A stretch of DNA of 64,000 nt from Thermoproteota archaeon (GCA_003352285.1 QQVN01000003.1:248001-312000), one strand, 5' to 3'; counted from the first letter of the stretch, positions 26,280 through 33,679 are shown. Notes: generated by a model from the letters alone, not told the origin. Made by a program: numbers and translations.

Positions 26280-27962
26280 ATGCAAAAAACTCTCTTTACA
26301 CTTATCATATTATTTTCACTGTCCTTTATGATACTAAATAATCCAGTATACGCTCAATCATCAGCACCGGATCCAATTACAAATCTTGCAGCAGTTCCAG
26401 GTAATGGCTCAGTGCATCTTGTATGGTCGGCACCAGATAACAATGGCTCTCCAATTACAAGCTACAAAGTAATTCAATGGGTTACGGGTTCTGATACCTT
26501 TACGACATTTCCAAATTTGAGTAATACTGCATCAGTTACTGTAACTGGTTTAAAAAATAATGTATCATACAGCTTTAAAGTTTACGCAATCAACTCTGCA
26601 GGTACAAGTCTTGATTCAAATATTGTATCTGTCACCCCTACAGCTTCTGCACCTGCAACTGATGTTCCCGATGCAGTAACAAATCTTCAGGCAACAAGGG
26701 GAAATGGTAAAGTCAATTTGTCATGGACCACTCCTAACAGTAATGGCTCGCCAATCATAGGATACACTGTAACATATTGGCAAGTTGGTACCGATGCATT
26801 CAAAACTAAAAAAATTGATGGTGTAGCAACATCTACACAAATCACTGGTTTATCAAATGGTGTTCCATATGCTTTTAGAATAAATGCATTAAACAATATT
26901 GGAACTGGTCCTGATTCAAACGTTGACTCTGCAACCCCGTCTGAATCTGTAACTGCTTCTGCACCAAACCAAGTAAGGGGTCTTGTTGCTGTGCCAAGTA
27001 ATGGTCAAGTATTATTGTCATGGATAGAGCCCTCTGATAACGGCTCACCAATTACAAGCTATAAGGTAATAGCCAACGAAAAAGGCTCTAACACATTTAC
27101 AACTTATCCAAACCTAGGTGATTCTACCAAAGTCACCATTACAGGATTAAGAAACGATGTAACCTATGAATTCAAAGTGGTTGCAATAAATGCAATAGGC
27201 CAAAGTAAAGACTCCAATAAGGTATCTGCATCCCCAAATACCCGTGTTCCTATTGCAATAACAAATCTCAAGGCTACTCCTGGGGATGGAATGGTAACTC
27301 TAAACTGGTCAGTCTCATCTTCTGTTTTGGATTCTATTAGCAGCTATCGTGTACGTGAATACAGGCCAGGTGTAAGCACTTTTGTCACACATGAGATATT
27401 GGGAAAAGCAACTACTGCAACAATTGATGGTCTTACAAATGGAATCCCATATGGATTTAGAATTGTAGCTGTCAACTCTGAAGGAATTGGACCTGATTCT
27501 AGTACTGTTTATGCAACACCAATGCCAAAACCTGATGTATCAAAGACACCAAGTCAGGTTTTAAATCTCAAGGCAACCCCTGGAGATAAACAAGTTACTT
27601 TAACTTGGAACAAGCCTTTTGATAATGGTTCGCCAATAACTGGTTACAACATTATTCAATTCAAGACTGGATCTAACACATTTACAACAATTCCAAAGTC
27701 TGATGTCTCGACAAGTGCCGTTGTAACTGGACTAGTAAACAGTGTAAGTTACAACTTTAAAGTTTCAGCAATTAATGCAAACGGTGAAGGACTAGAATCA
27801 ACTGCAGTTTCTGTCGTACCATCTGCTCCTCAATCTAATCTGCAATTGCCTTCTTGGATAAAAAATAATGCTTTACTGTGGGCTGAAGGAAAGATTTCTG
27901 ACAAGGAATACGTTCAATCAATTGAATACTTGATTAACAATAAAATCATCAAGATAAAATAA
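26280..27962 (+). CDS. Secreted protein with five fibronectin type III domains and WIKN-type C-terminal module
   Basis: 560 residues. A signal peptide (1 to about 25, ending VYA) is followed by five FN3 repeats of about 95 residues, each opening P-x-x-V/I-x-x-L-x-A-x-x-G (near 33, 132, 230, 325 and 425). A closing module (about 525-560; WIKNNALLWAEGKISDKEYV) is shared with PstS in this window. It is probably a cell-surface adhesion or matrix protein. The FN3 repeats are similar enough to suggest internal duplication. Confidence 0.9.
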   Translation: MQKTLFTLIILFSLSFMILNNPVYAQSSAPDPITNLAAVPGNGSVHLVWSAPDNNGSPITSYKVIQWVTGSDTFTTFPNLSNTASVTVTGLKNNVSYSFKVYAINSAGTSLDSNIVSVTPTASAPATDVPDAVTNLQATRGNGKVNLSWTTPNSNGSPIIGYTVTYWQVGTDAFKTKKIDGVATSTQITGLSNGVPYAFRINALNNIGTGPDSNVDSATPSESVTASAPNQVRGLVAVPSNGQVLLSWIEPSDNGSPITSYKVIANEKGSNTFTTYPNLGDSTKVTITGLRNDVTYEFKVVAINAIGQSKDSNKVSASPNTRVPIAITNLKATPGDGMVTLNWSVSSSVLDSISSYRVREYRPGVSTFVTHEILGKATTATIDGLTNGIPYGFRIVAVNSEGIGPDSSTVYATPMPKPDVSKTPSQVLNLKATPGDKQVTLTWNKPFDNGSPITGYNIIQFKTGSNTFTTIPKSDVSTSAVVTGLVNSVSYNFKVSAINANGEGLESTAVSVVPSAPQSNLQLPSWIKNNALLWAEGKISDKEYVQSIEYLINNKIIKIK

Positions 27963-27968
27963 TCTACA

Positions 27969-28919
27969 TTAAGCAAAGAACAACGCAAAGAAAATAATTA
28001 TAATTATTATTGGCATCATCTTTCTCATCTTTGAATTAATTCTCTCTGCTTCTTTTTCCTTTTTGTGATCAATGTAACGCATCTGAATAACCATTGATAG
28101 TAAATTATTCAAAAAGAGCGAATATGCAATTATCATGATTTTATCCATCAGTGTGAGATATCCTATGGGTGGAAGTTGACCTGCAGCATTTAGATGTGCA
28201 GCAACTGCAGCTAAGAGAGTTGATGCCCCAAGTCCAATTCTTGCAGTAAAGTTTGTCGGACTCATCCAAAATGCTAGCATGGCAATTGTTGTAATTATTA
28301 GAACCGGAAATATGGTCTTCAAAAATGATGATAGGGGAAATCTCTCAATGTCTAATGCAAAGACATATCTTGAAAAAGTTGTGTTATCAGAATATTCATG
28401 CTCAGTAACATGGGCTTGACTTCCTTTTAGATTCCAGCCTGGAATGTTGACTAGCCCATCTATTCCAGTCTCAGCATCATCTACGACAAATTGTAATTTG
28501 TCGATTTCTTTGATTCCCTCAATTTCAATAGTTAATTGCAACTGCTCAAATGGATAATTTTTAAAATTCATATTTTTTTGAAAATTTCCTTTTATTCTTA
28601 CTTCATAATAATTTGGTTCAATCTTAATTGGGTCTACAGTTGCTTTACCATTCATGAATTCGATCTTTGGTGGTGACTCTACAAAGTTTTCATCATCTGA
28701 ACTAATCCATAGATAAAAATCCAAATCATATGTGCCCGTTTGCAGATCAATTTTTCCAACATTTAGTATGTATGTTCCAACTTTGTAGATTTTTGGATCT
28801 TCTGAATTATCATCTTCTGATTGGGCAAAAGAGTCATTTACAAATAGTGACAAAGAGATCACACAAAAAATCAAACCTACGAAAAAGTAATCATTTTTCT
28901 TTAATGTTGGTCTTGTCAA
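27969..28919 (-). CDS. Pentameric ligand-gated ion channel homologue (Cys-loop superfamily, prokaryotic)
   Basis: 316 residues. A signal peptide (to about 33) precedes an extracellular beta domain (about 40-205) with DLDFYLWISSDDENF and the diagnostic NYPFEQLQLTIEIEG, the prokaryotic Cys-loop-equivalent (F-P-F-D-x-Q-x-L). Four membrane helices follow: M1 FLKTIFPVLIITTIAMLAFW, M2 near RIGLGASTLLAAVAAHLNA, M3 LMDKIMIIAYSLFLNNLLSM and a C-terminal hydrophobic M4. Topology and order match ELIC/GLIC-type channels. The ligand and ion selectivity are unknown. Confidence 0.85.
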   Translation of the reverse strand: MTRPTLKKNDYFFVGLIFCVISLSLFVNDSFAQSEDDNSEDPKIYKVGTYILNVGKIDLQTGTYDLDFYLWISSDDENFVESPPKIEFMNGKATVDPIKIEPNYYEVRIKGNFQKNMNFKNYPFEQLQLTIEIEGIKEIDKLQFVVDDAETGIDGLVNIPGWNLKGSQAHVTEHEYSDNTTFSRYVFALDIERFPLSSFLKTIFPVLIITTIAMLAFWMSPTNFTARIGLGASTLLAAVAAHLNAAGQLPPIGYLTLMDKIMIIAYSLFLNNLLSMVIQMRYIDHKKEKEAERINSKMRKMMPIIIIIIFFALFFA

Positions 28920-28993
28920 TGCTCAGAGACGTGACAACTATCTGAGAATATTATTTTATCTTTTTTAACGAAAAGAAACCTTGAAAAAAAATA

Positions 28994-29025
28994 GCACGCC
29001 ACAAACTGCCCGTCATAGACTAATA
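28994..29025 (+). promoter_or_regulatory. Conserved promoter element, copy 2
   Basis: GCACGCCACAAACTGCCCG begins here, and CTAATA begins 26 bp later at 29020. The ATG at 29048 is 28 bp past that. It shares CTGCCCGTCATA (or TTGCCCGTCATA) with copy 1 in addition to the core. Confidence 0.7.
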
Positions 29026-29047
29026 TTCATCTGACAGTGGCTTTCTA

Positions 29048-29137
29048 ATGACTATAACAAGAATTCAAAACGAATCAATCAAAACATTCAATGTTGTTGT
29101 TGATCGTCTCACACGTGCATGGAACGAAATATTCTGA
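29048..29137 (+). CDS. 29-residue microprotein with conserved promoter
   Basis: A 29-codon ORF placed at the leaderless position behind promoter copy 2. The product is a single amphipathic helix ending RLTRAWNEIF. Its stop is six bases before the ATG of a secreted repeat protein, so it may act as an upstream coupled ORF as well as, or instead of, a functional peptide. Confidence 0.5.
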   Translation: MTITRIQNESIKTFNVVVDRLTRAWNEIF

Positions 29138-29143
29138 TAAAAG

Positions 29144-30178
29144 ATGACTAGAACCATTCTATTAGCAATTTTTGCTACAGTAATTTTACTCACCGGCACA
29201 GTGGCTACTCCATTAGGAATGTATCAAACAGCTGATGCTGTAAAATCCAAAGGAAATGAATCCACCGTAATAAACTCAAAAAAAGTTTGCGGTGACCGAT
29301 TATGCTCTGATCCTAAAGCACCAGTTGTAAAAAAATCTGAAAAGAAAGAAGAAACCAAAACAGTGCAAAAAGCAAAAGAAGAGTCTAAAGCTACTACAGT
29401 ACCTCCTACCAAAGATAACAAGGCAGAAGTAATGAAAGAAGCAAAAATGTCAGAAAAGACAGTATCTCTTACAAAAACTGTTACTGGTACTATGAAATCT
29501 TCCAAAGATCCTGGACTTGGACATGAAAATCATCAGTTAGCAATAATTCTCCCTCCAAGCGATAAAGTATATCGTGGGCATCTAACATACACTGCATCTG
29601 AACCCGTTCAACTAGTTGCCCTACATGGGCCATTAAAGACTGGAAAGGATAGAGGTCAGCCAATTTGGTCTACTGATGGAACTACAAAATATGGAATGAC
29701 GTTTGTTGATGACCAACGAGCATCTGGTGTATGGCAATTTGCTGGAAATGCACTTGCAGTACATACCATGAAAAAGGAGCCCTTCACTGTAACCTATTCT
29801 GTTACATATACAGAAAATGTTGTTGACAATGTAAAGGCCTTTAGAGGAACCATTTCTTCTGAAAAAGATCCTGGACTTGGACATGAAAATCATCAACTAG
29901 CAATGATACTTCCACCAAGTGATAAGGCGTATCGTGGAACATTAACATATGATGCATCTGAGCCGATTCAATTGATCTCATTGATTGGACCAATTAAGGA
30001 AGGCGAAATTCATCCTCCAACAACTTGGTCTCCAGATGGAAAGACAATTTATGGTATGATCTTTGTTGATCCAAAGAAATCAGCAGGAACTTGGATTTTC
30101 TCAGGTAATGCGTTAGCTGTTCATACAACAAAGACAACACCATTCACTGTAAGTTACTCAGTTGTCTTAACTGAGTGA
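29144..30178 (+). CDS. Secreted protein with two tandem approximately 108-residue domains
   Basis: 344 residues. A signal peptide (to about 32) is followed by KKVCGDRLC, a Lys/Glu-rich linker (about 60-110), and two near-identical domains (about 120-228 and 235-344). Each opens KDPGLGHENHQLA, continues ILPPSDK.YRG.LTY.ASEP and ends GNALAVHT...PFTV.YSV. The His/Asn-rich GHENHQ motif could bind metal, which is inference. The VCGxxxC motif recurs in the secreted protein at 57466, which also follows a microORF and the same promoter element. Confidence 0.8.
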   Translation: MTRTILLAIFATVILLTGTVATPLGMYQTADAVKSKGNESTVINSKKVCGDRLCSDPKAPVVKKSEKKEETKTVQKAKEESKATTVPPTKDNKAEVMKEAKMSEKTVSLTKTVTGTMKSSKDPGLGHENHQLAIILPPSDKVYRGHLTYTASEPVQLVALHGPLKTGKDRGQPIWSTDGTTKYGMTFVDDQRASGVWQFAGNALAVHTMKKEPFTVTYSVTYTENVVDNVKAFRGTISSEKDPGLGHENHQLAMILPPSDKAYRGTLTYDASEPIQLISLIGPIKEGEIHPPTTWSPDGKTIYGMIFVDPKKSAGTWIFSGNALAVHTTKTTPFTVSYSVVLTE

Positions 30179-30204
30179 TTTTTTTATTTTTTAAAATATA
30201 ATTA

Positions 30205-30270
30205 GAGCAATACTGGTTATACCGCTTTGGTTCGAGGGTACCTATACAGCATGTTATACCAGTTATGCTC
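30205..30270. repeat. Imperfect long inverted repeat downstream of a secreted-protein gene
   Basis: Arms 30205-30222 (GAGCAATACTGGTTATAC) and 30253-30270 (GTTATACCAGTTATGCTC) pair at 13 of 18 positions around a 30 bp loop containing GGTACC. It could form an RNA hairpin at the 3' end of the upstream mRNA or be a protein-binding site. Confidence 0.5.
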
Positions 30271-30333
30271 GGATGGTTGTTTTATGTGAAATTTTTATTT
30301 ATTGATAGCGTAACAATTGTGGAGTGCCTAAAG

Positions 30334-30365
30334 GCATGCCACAAGTTGTTATCAAATTCCAAATA
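30334..30365 (+). promoter_or_regulatory. Conserved promoter element, copy 3
   Basis: GCATGCCACAAGTTG begins here and CAAATA begins 26 bp downstream at 30360, 30 bp before the ATG at 30390. It lies inside the longest open frame, so it argues that the real gene starts at 30390 and not at 30324. Confidence 0.65.
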
Positions 30366-30389
30366 ATTCCTGATTATACACTGTCTAAT

Positions 30390-31172
30390 ATGCCTAAAAC
30401 AGAAAAATTCATCGGCAAAAACGCAAACATCGAAAGAATAGCAACACGAATAGAGAATTACCTCACAGAAAACAAGTTTGAAGTGGCATTTTCCCGTGAT
30501 GTCTCCGGCGAAAGCCACACCTACCTCATCCAGGCCAGAAAATCTGGATTAATCCGAACCGTTTCAGGTTCAAGAAGAAGTACAGATATCACCATATCTG
30601 GCCAACCAAATAACTTTGAGATAAAAGTTGGAACAGGGGAGTGGGGTAAAAACTTGGTAACTTCTGCACCATTGTTTGTGATTCCTTTAGTGGGGATTGC
30701 AACTACTGTAACAAAACTATACACTGCAAAGAAGTTTGAAGACAATCTGTGGTCTTTTGTAAAAGATCAAGTAAAATACCTAGAAAATACTCACACAAAG
30801 GATCAAACAAATCTTAAAGAATACCCATGTGAATATGTAGAGGGATATTCTGAATGGAAGTCTCCTATCCGTGATTGCAAGTTGTTTCTTGAATATAACT
30901 CTGGTAACAGTTGTATTATACTCAAGACTTCAATTGAACAAGGACTAAAAATTCCAGCAACAAAAATTGAGAGTGCAAAGATTATCATGAAAAGATCAAA
31001 AGAAAATACTGATGATCGCATGATTCAGATCACTTTTAGAGATGATCATGACAAAAAGCGCAGCCCAATCTTTAACTTTGATGATGATATCATCAGAGGA
31101 GTATTAGCTGGAATTGATGAGCTAGTTAGTGAGACAAAACTTCAACAAATGACACTAGCAATTAAACACTAG
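30390..31172 (+). CDS. Hypothetical protein, 260 residues
   Basis: The open frame begins at 30324, but conserved promoter copy 3 lies within its first codons and positions the start at ATG 30390 (MPKTEKFIGKNANIERIATR). The product has an N-terminal alpha/beta region (IENYLTENKFEVAFSRDVSGESHTYLIQARK), a short hydrophobic segment (SAPLFVIPLVGIATTV, about 95-112) that could insert in a membrane, and a soluble C-terminal half. No catalytic motif is recognised. Poly-T tracts at 31173-31200 probably terminate it. Confidence 0.65.
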   Translation: MPKTEKFIGKNANIERIATRIENYLTENKFEVAFSRDVSGESHTYLIQARKSGLIRTVSGSRRSTDITISGQPNNFEIKVGTGEWGKNLVTSAPLFVIPLVGIATTVTKLYTAKKFEDNLWSFVKDQVKYLENTHTKDQTNLKEYPCEYVEGYSEWKSPIRDCKLFLEYNSGNSCIILKTSIEQGLKIPATKIESAKIIMKRSKENTDDRMIQITFRDDHDKKRSPIFNFDDDIIRGVLAGIDELVSETKLQQMTLAIKH

Positions 31173-31200
31173 TTCTTTTCTTTTTTATTTTTATTTTTTT
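31173..31200 (+). terminator. T-rich terminator
   Basis: Runs of T (TTTTCTTTTTTATTTTTATTTT) directly after the stop, just ahead of the next promoter element. This is the usual form of archaeal intrinsic termination. Confidence 0.5.
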
Positions 31201-31205
31201 TCAAG

Positions 31206-31237
31206 GCATGCCACATTTACTACGACATCATCAAATA
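31206..31237 (+). promoter_or_regulatory. Conserved promoter element, copy 4
   Basis: GCATGCCACATTT begins here, and CAAATA begins 26 bp downstream (31232). The downstream TTG start at 31267 is 35 bp beyond, leaving a short leader. The core is less complete after CCACA than in other copies. Confidence 0.6.
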
Positions 31238-31266
31238 ATATTTTCATTACGTTACCTTGATAACAT

Positions 31267-31632
31267 TTGATAAAGGTACAACAAATCTCAAAATATCAAA
31301 ACGGTTGTGAAAAAATTCTACAAATACCTGGAGTACGTTTTGCAGCCTTGATAAACAACAAAGGAAGAATAATCAGTGGAGGGATAAGCGAGAAAGTGAT
31401 TCCATACGAAAAAGACGAAGAAAAGAGAAATGTTTTGTTTATGGAAATTGCACTTGATCTAACAATGCGAAAAGAATTCACAAATACCTTGGGCAGCATA
31501 CATGCTATAGTATCATATCGTGACAGAGTCAACATTATAACAATCCCTCATGATGAGAACTTCATTCTTTTGTCTGTAGAGCCAGAATTAGATTCTCAAA
31601 AAATTATAGAACTAGTTAGAGAATTAGTATAA
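31267..31632 (+). CDS. DUF6659-like protein, paralogue 2
   Basis: 121 residues starting at TTG. The family core VRFAALINNKGRIISGGISEKV is followed by a helix with EEKRNVLFMEIALDLTMRKEF, a strand pair HAIVSYRDRVNIITIPHDENFILLSVEP and a closing helix. It is most similar in pattern to the gene at 42780 (shared E/D-x-x-R-K...VRTRQ/LTMRKEF block). It is driven by promoter copy 4. Function unknown; a roadblock-like signalling fold is plausible. Confidence 0.7.
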   Translation: MIKVQQISKYQNGCEKILQIPGVRFAALINNKGRIISGGISEKVIPYEKDEEKRNVLFMEIALDLTMRKEFTNTLGSIHAIVSYRDRVNIITIPHDENFILLSVEPELDSQKIIELVRELV

Positions 31633-31697
31633 TTCTGGAATTTTCTTTTTTTCATGCCTAATTTTAGTATTTTTTAGGCATCATTTAGTCAATTAAG

Positions 31698-31729
31698 GCA
31701 TACCACAAGTTGCACGGTATGCACTAATA
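31698..31729 (+). promoter_or_regulatory. Conserved promoter element, copy 5
   Basis: GCATACCACAAGTTGCACGG begins here, CTAATA begins 26 bp downstream (31724), and the ATG at 31751 lies 27 bp further. This is the closest copy to copy 1. Confidence 0.7.
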
Positions 31730-31750
31730 TTTTCTTCACGTAATAGTACC

Positions 31751-31975
31751 ATGAGCCAACTACTCTTTAAATCAAGGCAACCCCAGCATAAAGAAACTCT
31801 GGTTGAAAGCATACCAGTAAAAGAAGGGCAAAAACTTTACAATAAATGCGTACTTTGTTCAGGCCTAAAACATGTCATGTTGACATGTGGTATATGTAAC
31901 AAATCAATAACACTGCAATGTGGACGTTGTGGTAAAGGATCTTGGTCTGAAGAAAACCACAGTAATTGTGTGTAA
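31751..31975 (+). CDS. Zinc-ribbon protein with conserved promoter
   Basis: 74 residues. A polar N-terminal half is followed by CVLC...CGIC...CGRC with a closing H-x-x-x-C (HSNC), enough ligands for two zinc sites. The ATG is exactly at the leaderless position behind promoter copy 5. Likely a small cytoplasmic regulatory or adaptor protein; no DNA-binding domain is visible. Confidence 0.7.
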   Translation: MSQLLFKSRQPQHKETLVESIPVKEGQKLYNKCVLCSGLKHVMLTCGICNKSITLQCGRCGKGSWSEENHSNCV

Positions 31976-32063
31976 ACAAAGCAAAACGTGTTGAATAGAA
32001 TTGGTTTCGATTTTTCAAGAAACCATCTTCAGTACGTTGAAAATTTTATAATTCGTGATTTAA

Positions 32064-32090
32064 ATAGAAATTGAAATAGAAATTGAAATA
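32064..32090. repeat. Short tandem repeat, 12 bp unit
   Basis: ATAGAAATTGAA is present twice in tandem followed by a partial third copy, inside a 332 bp gene-free stretch (31976-32307) that otherwise holds only AT-rich sequence and promoter copy 6. Confidence 0.6.
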
Positions 32091-32241
32091 TTTTAAACAA
32101 AAATAACATCTGAACTAGTAACCTAATCAATTCATGTGCTAGTCTAGAATTATTTCTGACATACAAATTTCCACAACATTGATTTATAACAATTCAATCA
32201 GGCACGATGAATTAATTATAACGAAATCATAATACATCTAA

Positions 32242-32273
32242 GCATACCGCAACATCAAAATAATTTTTTAATA
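32242..32273 (+). promoter_or_regulatory. Conserved promoter element, copy 6
   Basis: GCATACCGCAACATC begins here, and TTAATA begins 26 bp downstream (32268). The ATG at 32308 is 40 bp beyond, so a short leader is expected. The core differs at one position (CCGCA for CCACA). Confidence 0.55.
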
Positions 32274-32307
32274 ATTTTTTATCCATATGCGCAATCGGTG
32301 AATTACA

Positions 32308-32979
32308 ATGTACGACACGACCGTATATCAAAACATCTCTGGTTCATCAGATTCTTTTTTAAAAAAATTTGATGGATATAGAAAACTTACCAAACCAAAT
32401 CATAAAAAATCTATACCTGTTTTGTTTGGTATGATTATGTCCCTGATGGTAGGGGGCATGACCATCCTGCCTGAGAATGCCTACTCCGAAGAGCAAAGTT
32501 CAATTGACCAAATACGACTAGAAGCAGAAGCAGAATTTGCAAATGAAATACAAAAAGCCAAATCAATCCTTAATGAAATTAAAAACAATCCCAACTCTAA
32601 TGAGCAAGACATAGAGCTAGCAATGATTGAATACAAAAAATCCGTAGCAATTGCAAAACAGATTAGAGACGAAAAAATTCAAAATGCTCAATTGACTCTG
32701 GAAAAGATTTCTACCGTCCCTAAAATTAGCCTTGCAGATGCACGAAAACAACTAAAATTAACCGTGGATACTGCCCATGAGCAATTACAAAAAGCAATAG
32801 AATCTGCCAAGTCTGCTTATGATTCTGCAATTAGAGATGCATTGGGAGACAAAGGTCTTGAAAAACAAGCTGAATTAGAATATGAATCAGCACTCAAAAC
32901 TGCCAAAGAGACATACAACAAAATAGTGTATGAGGCAACCAAGCAATATCAGAAAATGAGAGACGTCATCAATGTATGA
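32308..32979 (+). CDS. Exported or anchored coiled-coil protein
   Basis: 223 residues. A 35-residue basic N-terminus precedes a hydrophobic helix (about 37-55; VLFGMIMSLMVGGMTIL) ending at AYSEE, so it could be a signal or an anchor with an unusually long n-region. The rest is coiled coil rich in Ala, Glu and Lys with internally repetitive segments (YKKSVAIAKQIRDEKIQNAQ; YESALKTAKETYNKIVYEA). It is likely extracytoplasmic and filamentous. No catalytic motif. Confidence 0.7.
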   Translation: MYDTTVYQNISGSSDSFLKKFDGYRKLTKPNHKKSIPVLFGMIMSLMVGGMTILPENAYSEEQSSIDQIRLEAEAEFANEIQKAKSILNEIKNNPNSNEQDIELAMIEYKKSVAIAKQIRDEKIQNAQLTLEKISTVPKISLADARKQLKLTVDTAHEQLQKAIESAKSAYDSAIRDALGDKGLEKQAELEYESALKTAKETYNKIVYEATKQYQKMRDVINV

Positions 32980-33004
32980 GATACCTCTCTCATCTTTTCA
33001 CTTT

Positions 33005-33145
33005 TTATGATATGGATTTTGTTTCATACCAAAATTTCTTACAATTATAACATTGCATCTTCCATTTGCTAGAATCATCCTGTCTTTTCATATCTAGCAT
33101 CCCAAAATCCCTTGATCCGCATGTAGGACAACCCTCATCTCTCAT
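33005..33145 (-). CDS. 46-residue zinc-ribbon microprotein
   Basis: An ORF with CPTCG near residue 6 and CYNCKKFW near residue 34, a two-pair zinc ribbon like those of transcription elongation factors. Its ATG overlaps the stop of the upstream flavin-oxidase-like gene by four bases (ATGA), supporting translation in an operon. Function unknown. Confidence 0.6.
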   Translation of the reverse strand: MRDEGCPTCGSRDFGMLDMKRQDDSSKWKMQCYNCKKFWYETKSIS

Positions 33146-33579
33146 TTAGAATCCCTCATTCTTTTTGAATAATCATAGGAGAAAATTCTCTTTGGGGTAA
33201 TCTCTATTGCTACTTCATTCTCAGCGTTTTTTCTCAAAAATTTTGCCAACTTTGATTCTTTATTCTCCAAGTATCTATCAATTAATTTATTCAAAATTTC
33301 GACTCCAATATCACTCCTAATTTTTGCTACTCCGTATCCTCTAATTCCTCTGTATGGAGGAGTATCAGCAGCAATCTCAAATGCACATGAGCTATTATTT
33401 TTCAAATATTTGACAATCTTTGCTGATTCTTGTGTAGCACAACACAACTTGCCGTCTACACAAATAAACCATAATGAAAGTACACAAGGAAATCCATTTG
33501 GCATTATACAGGATAGTCGTACTGGTATCTTTGTACTGTTTATCAGAGAATCAACATCTTTCTGAACTAAAATTTGCAA
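33142..33579 (-). CDS. Pyridoxamine 5'-phosphate oxidase-like FMN-binding split-barrel protein
   Basis: About 145 residues from the TTG at 33579 (QILVQKDVDSLINSTKIPVRLSCI). The longer frame to 33645 is rejected because a zinc microORF occupies that DNA in another frame and ends one base before this TTG. The sequence shows the split-barrel pattern: ...GFPCVLSLWFICVDGKLCCATQESAKIVKYLKNNSSCAFEI, and YRGIRGYGVAKI. The family binds FMN, F420 or haem and reduces small substrates; the cofactor cannot be told here. The high cysteine content is unusual. Confidence 0.75.
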   Translation of the reverse strand: MQILVQKDVDSLINSTKIPVRLSCIMPNGFPCVLSLWFICVDGKLCCATQESAKIVKYLKNNSSCAFEIAADTPPYRGIRGYGVAKIRSDIGVEILNKLIDRYLENKESKLAKFLRKNAENEVAIEITPKRIFSYDYSKRMRDSK

Positions 33580-33580
33580 T

Positions 33581-33679
33581 CTAATCCTCCAAAACTCTCC
33601 TAGAGTAACAGTAATCACAGGACCAATCTTCAAAACTTTTTCCACATTCTTTGCATCTTTGAATTGTTATCAGGCTCAT
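33581..33679 (-). CDS. 32-residue zinc microprotein, first gene of a three-gene operon
   Basis: ORF beginning MSLITIQRCKECGKSF, with a second pair in CDYCYSRR. The two CxxC pairs spaced about 12 residues apart are consistent with one zinc knuckle. The stop TAG lies one base before the TTG of the split-barrel gene, so the two would be coupled. Confidence 0.5.
   Translation of the reverse strand: MSLITIQRCKECGKSFEDWSCDYCYSRRVLED

Noticed and set aside
30180-30275. tRNA-like GGTTCGAG and possible folded RNA
   Set aside because: No acceptor, D-arm or anticodon arm could be drawn around the GGTTCGA; the inverted repeat explains the structure better.
32000-32240. Possible CRISPR or mobile element in the AT-rich gap
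   Set aside because: Only a 12 bp unit repeated about twice was found, with no spacers, terminal repeats or transposase.
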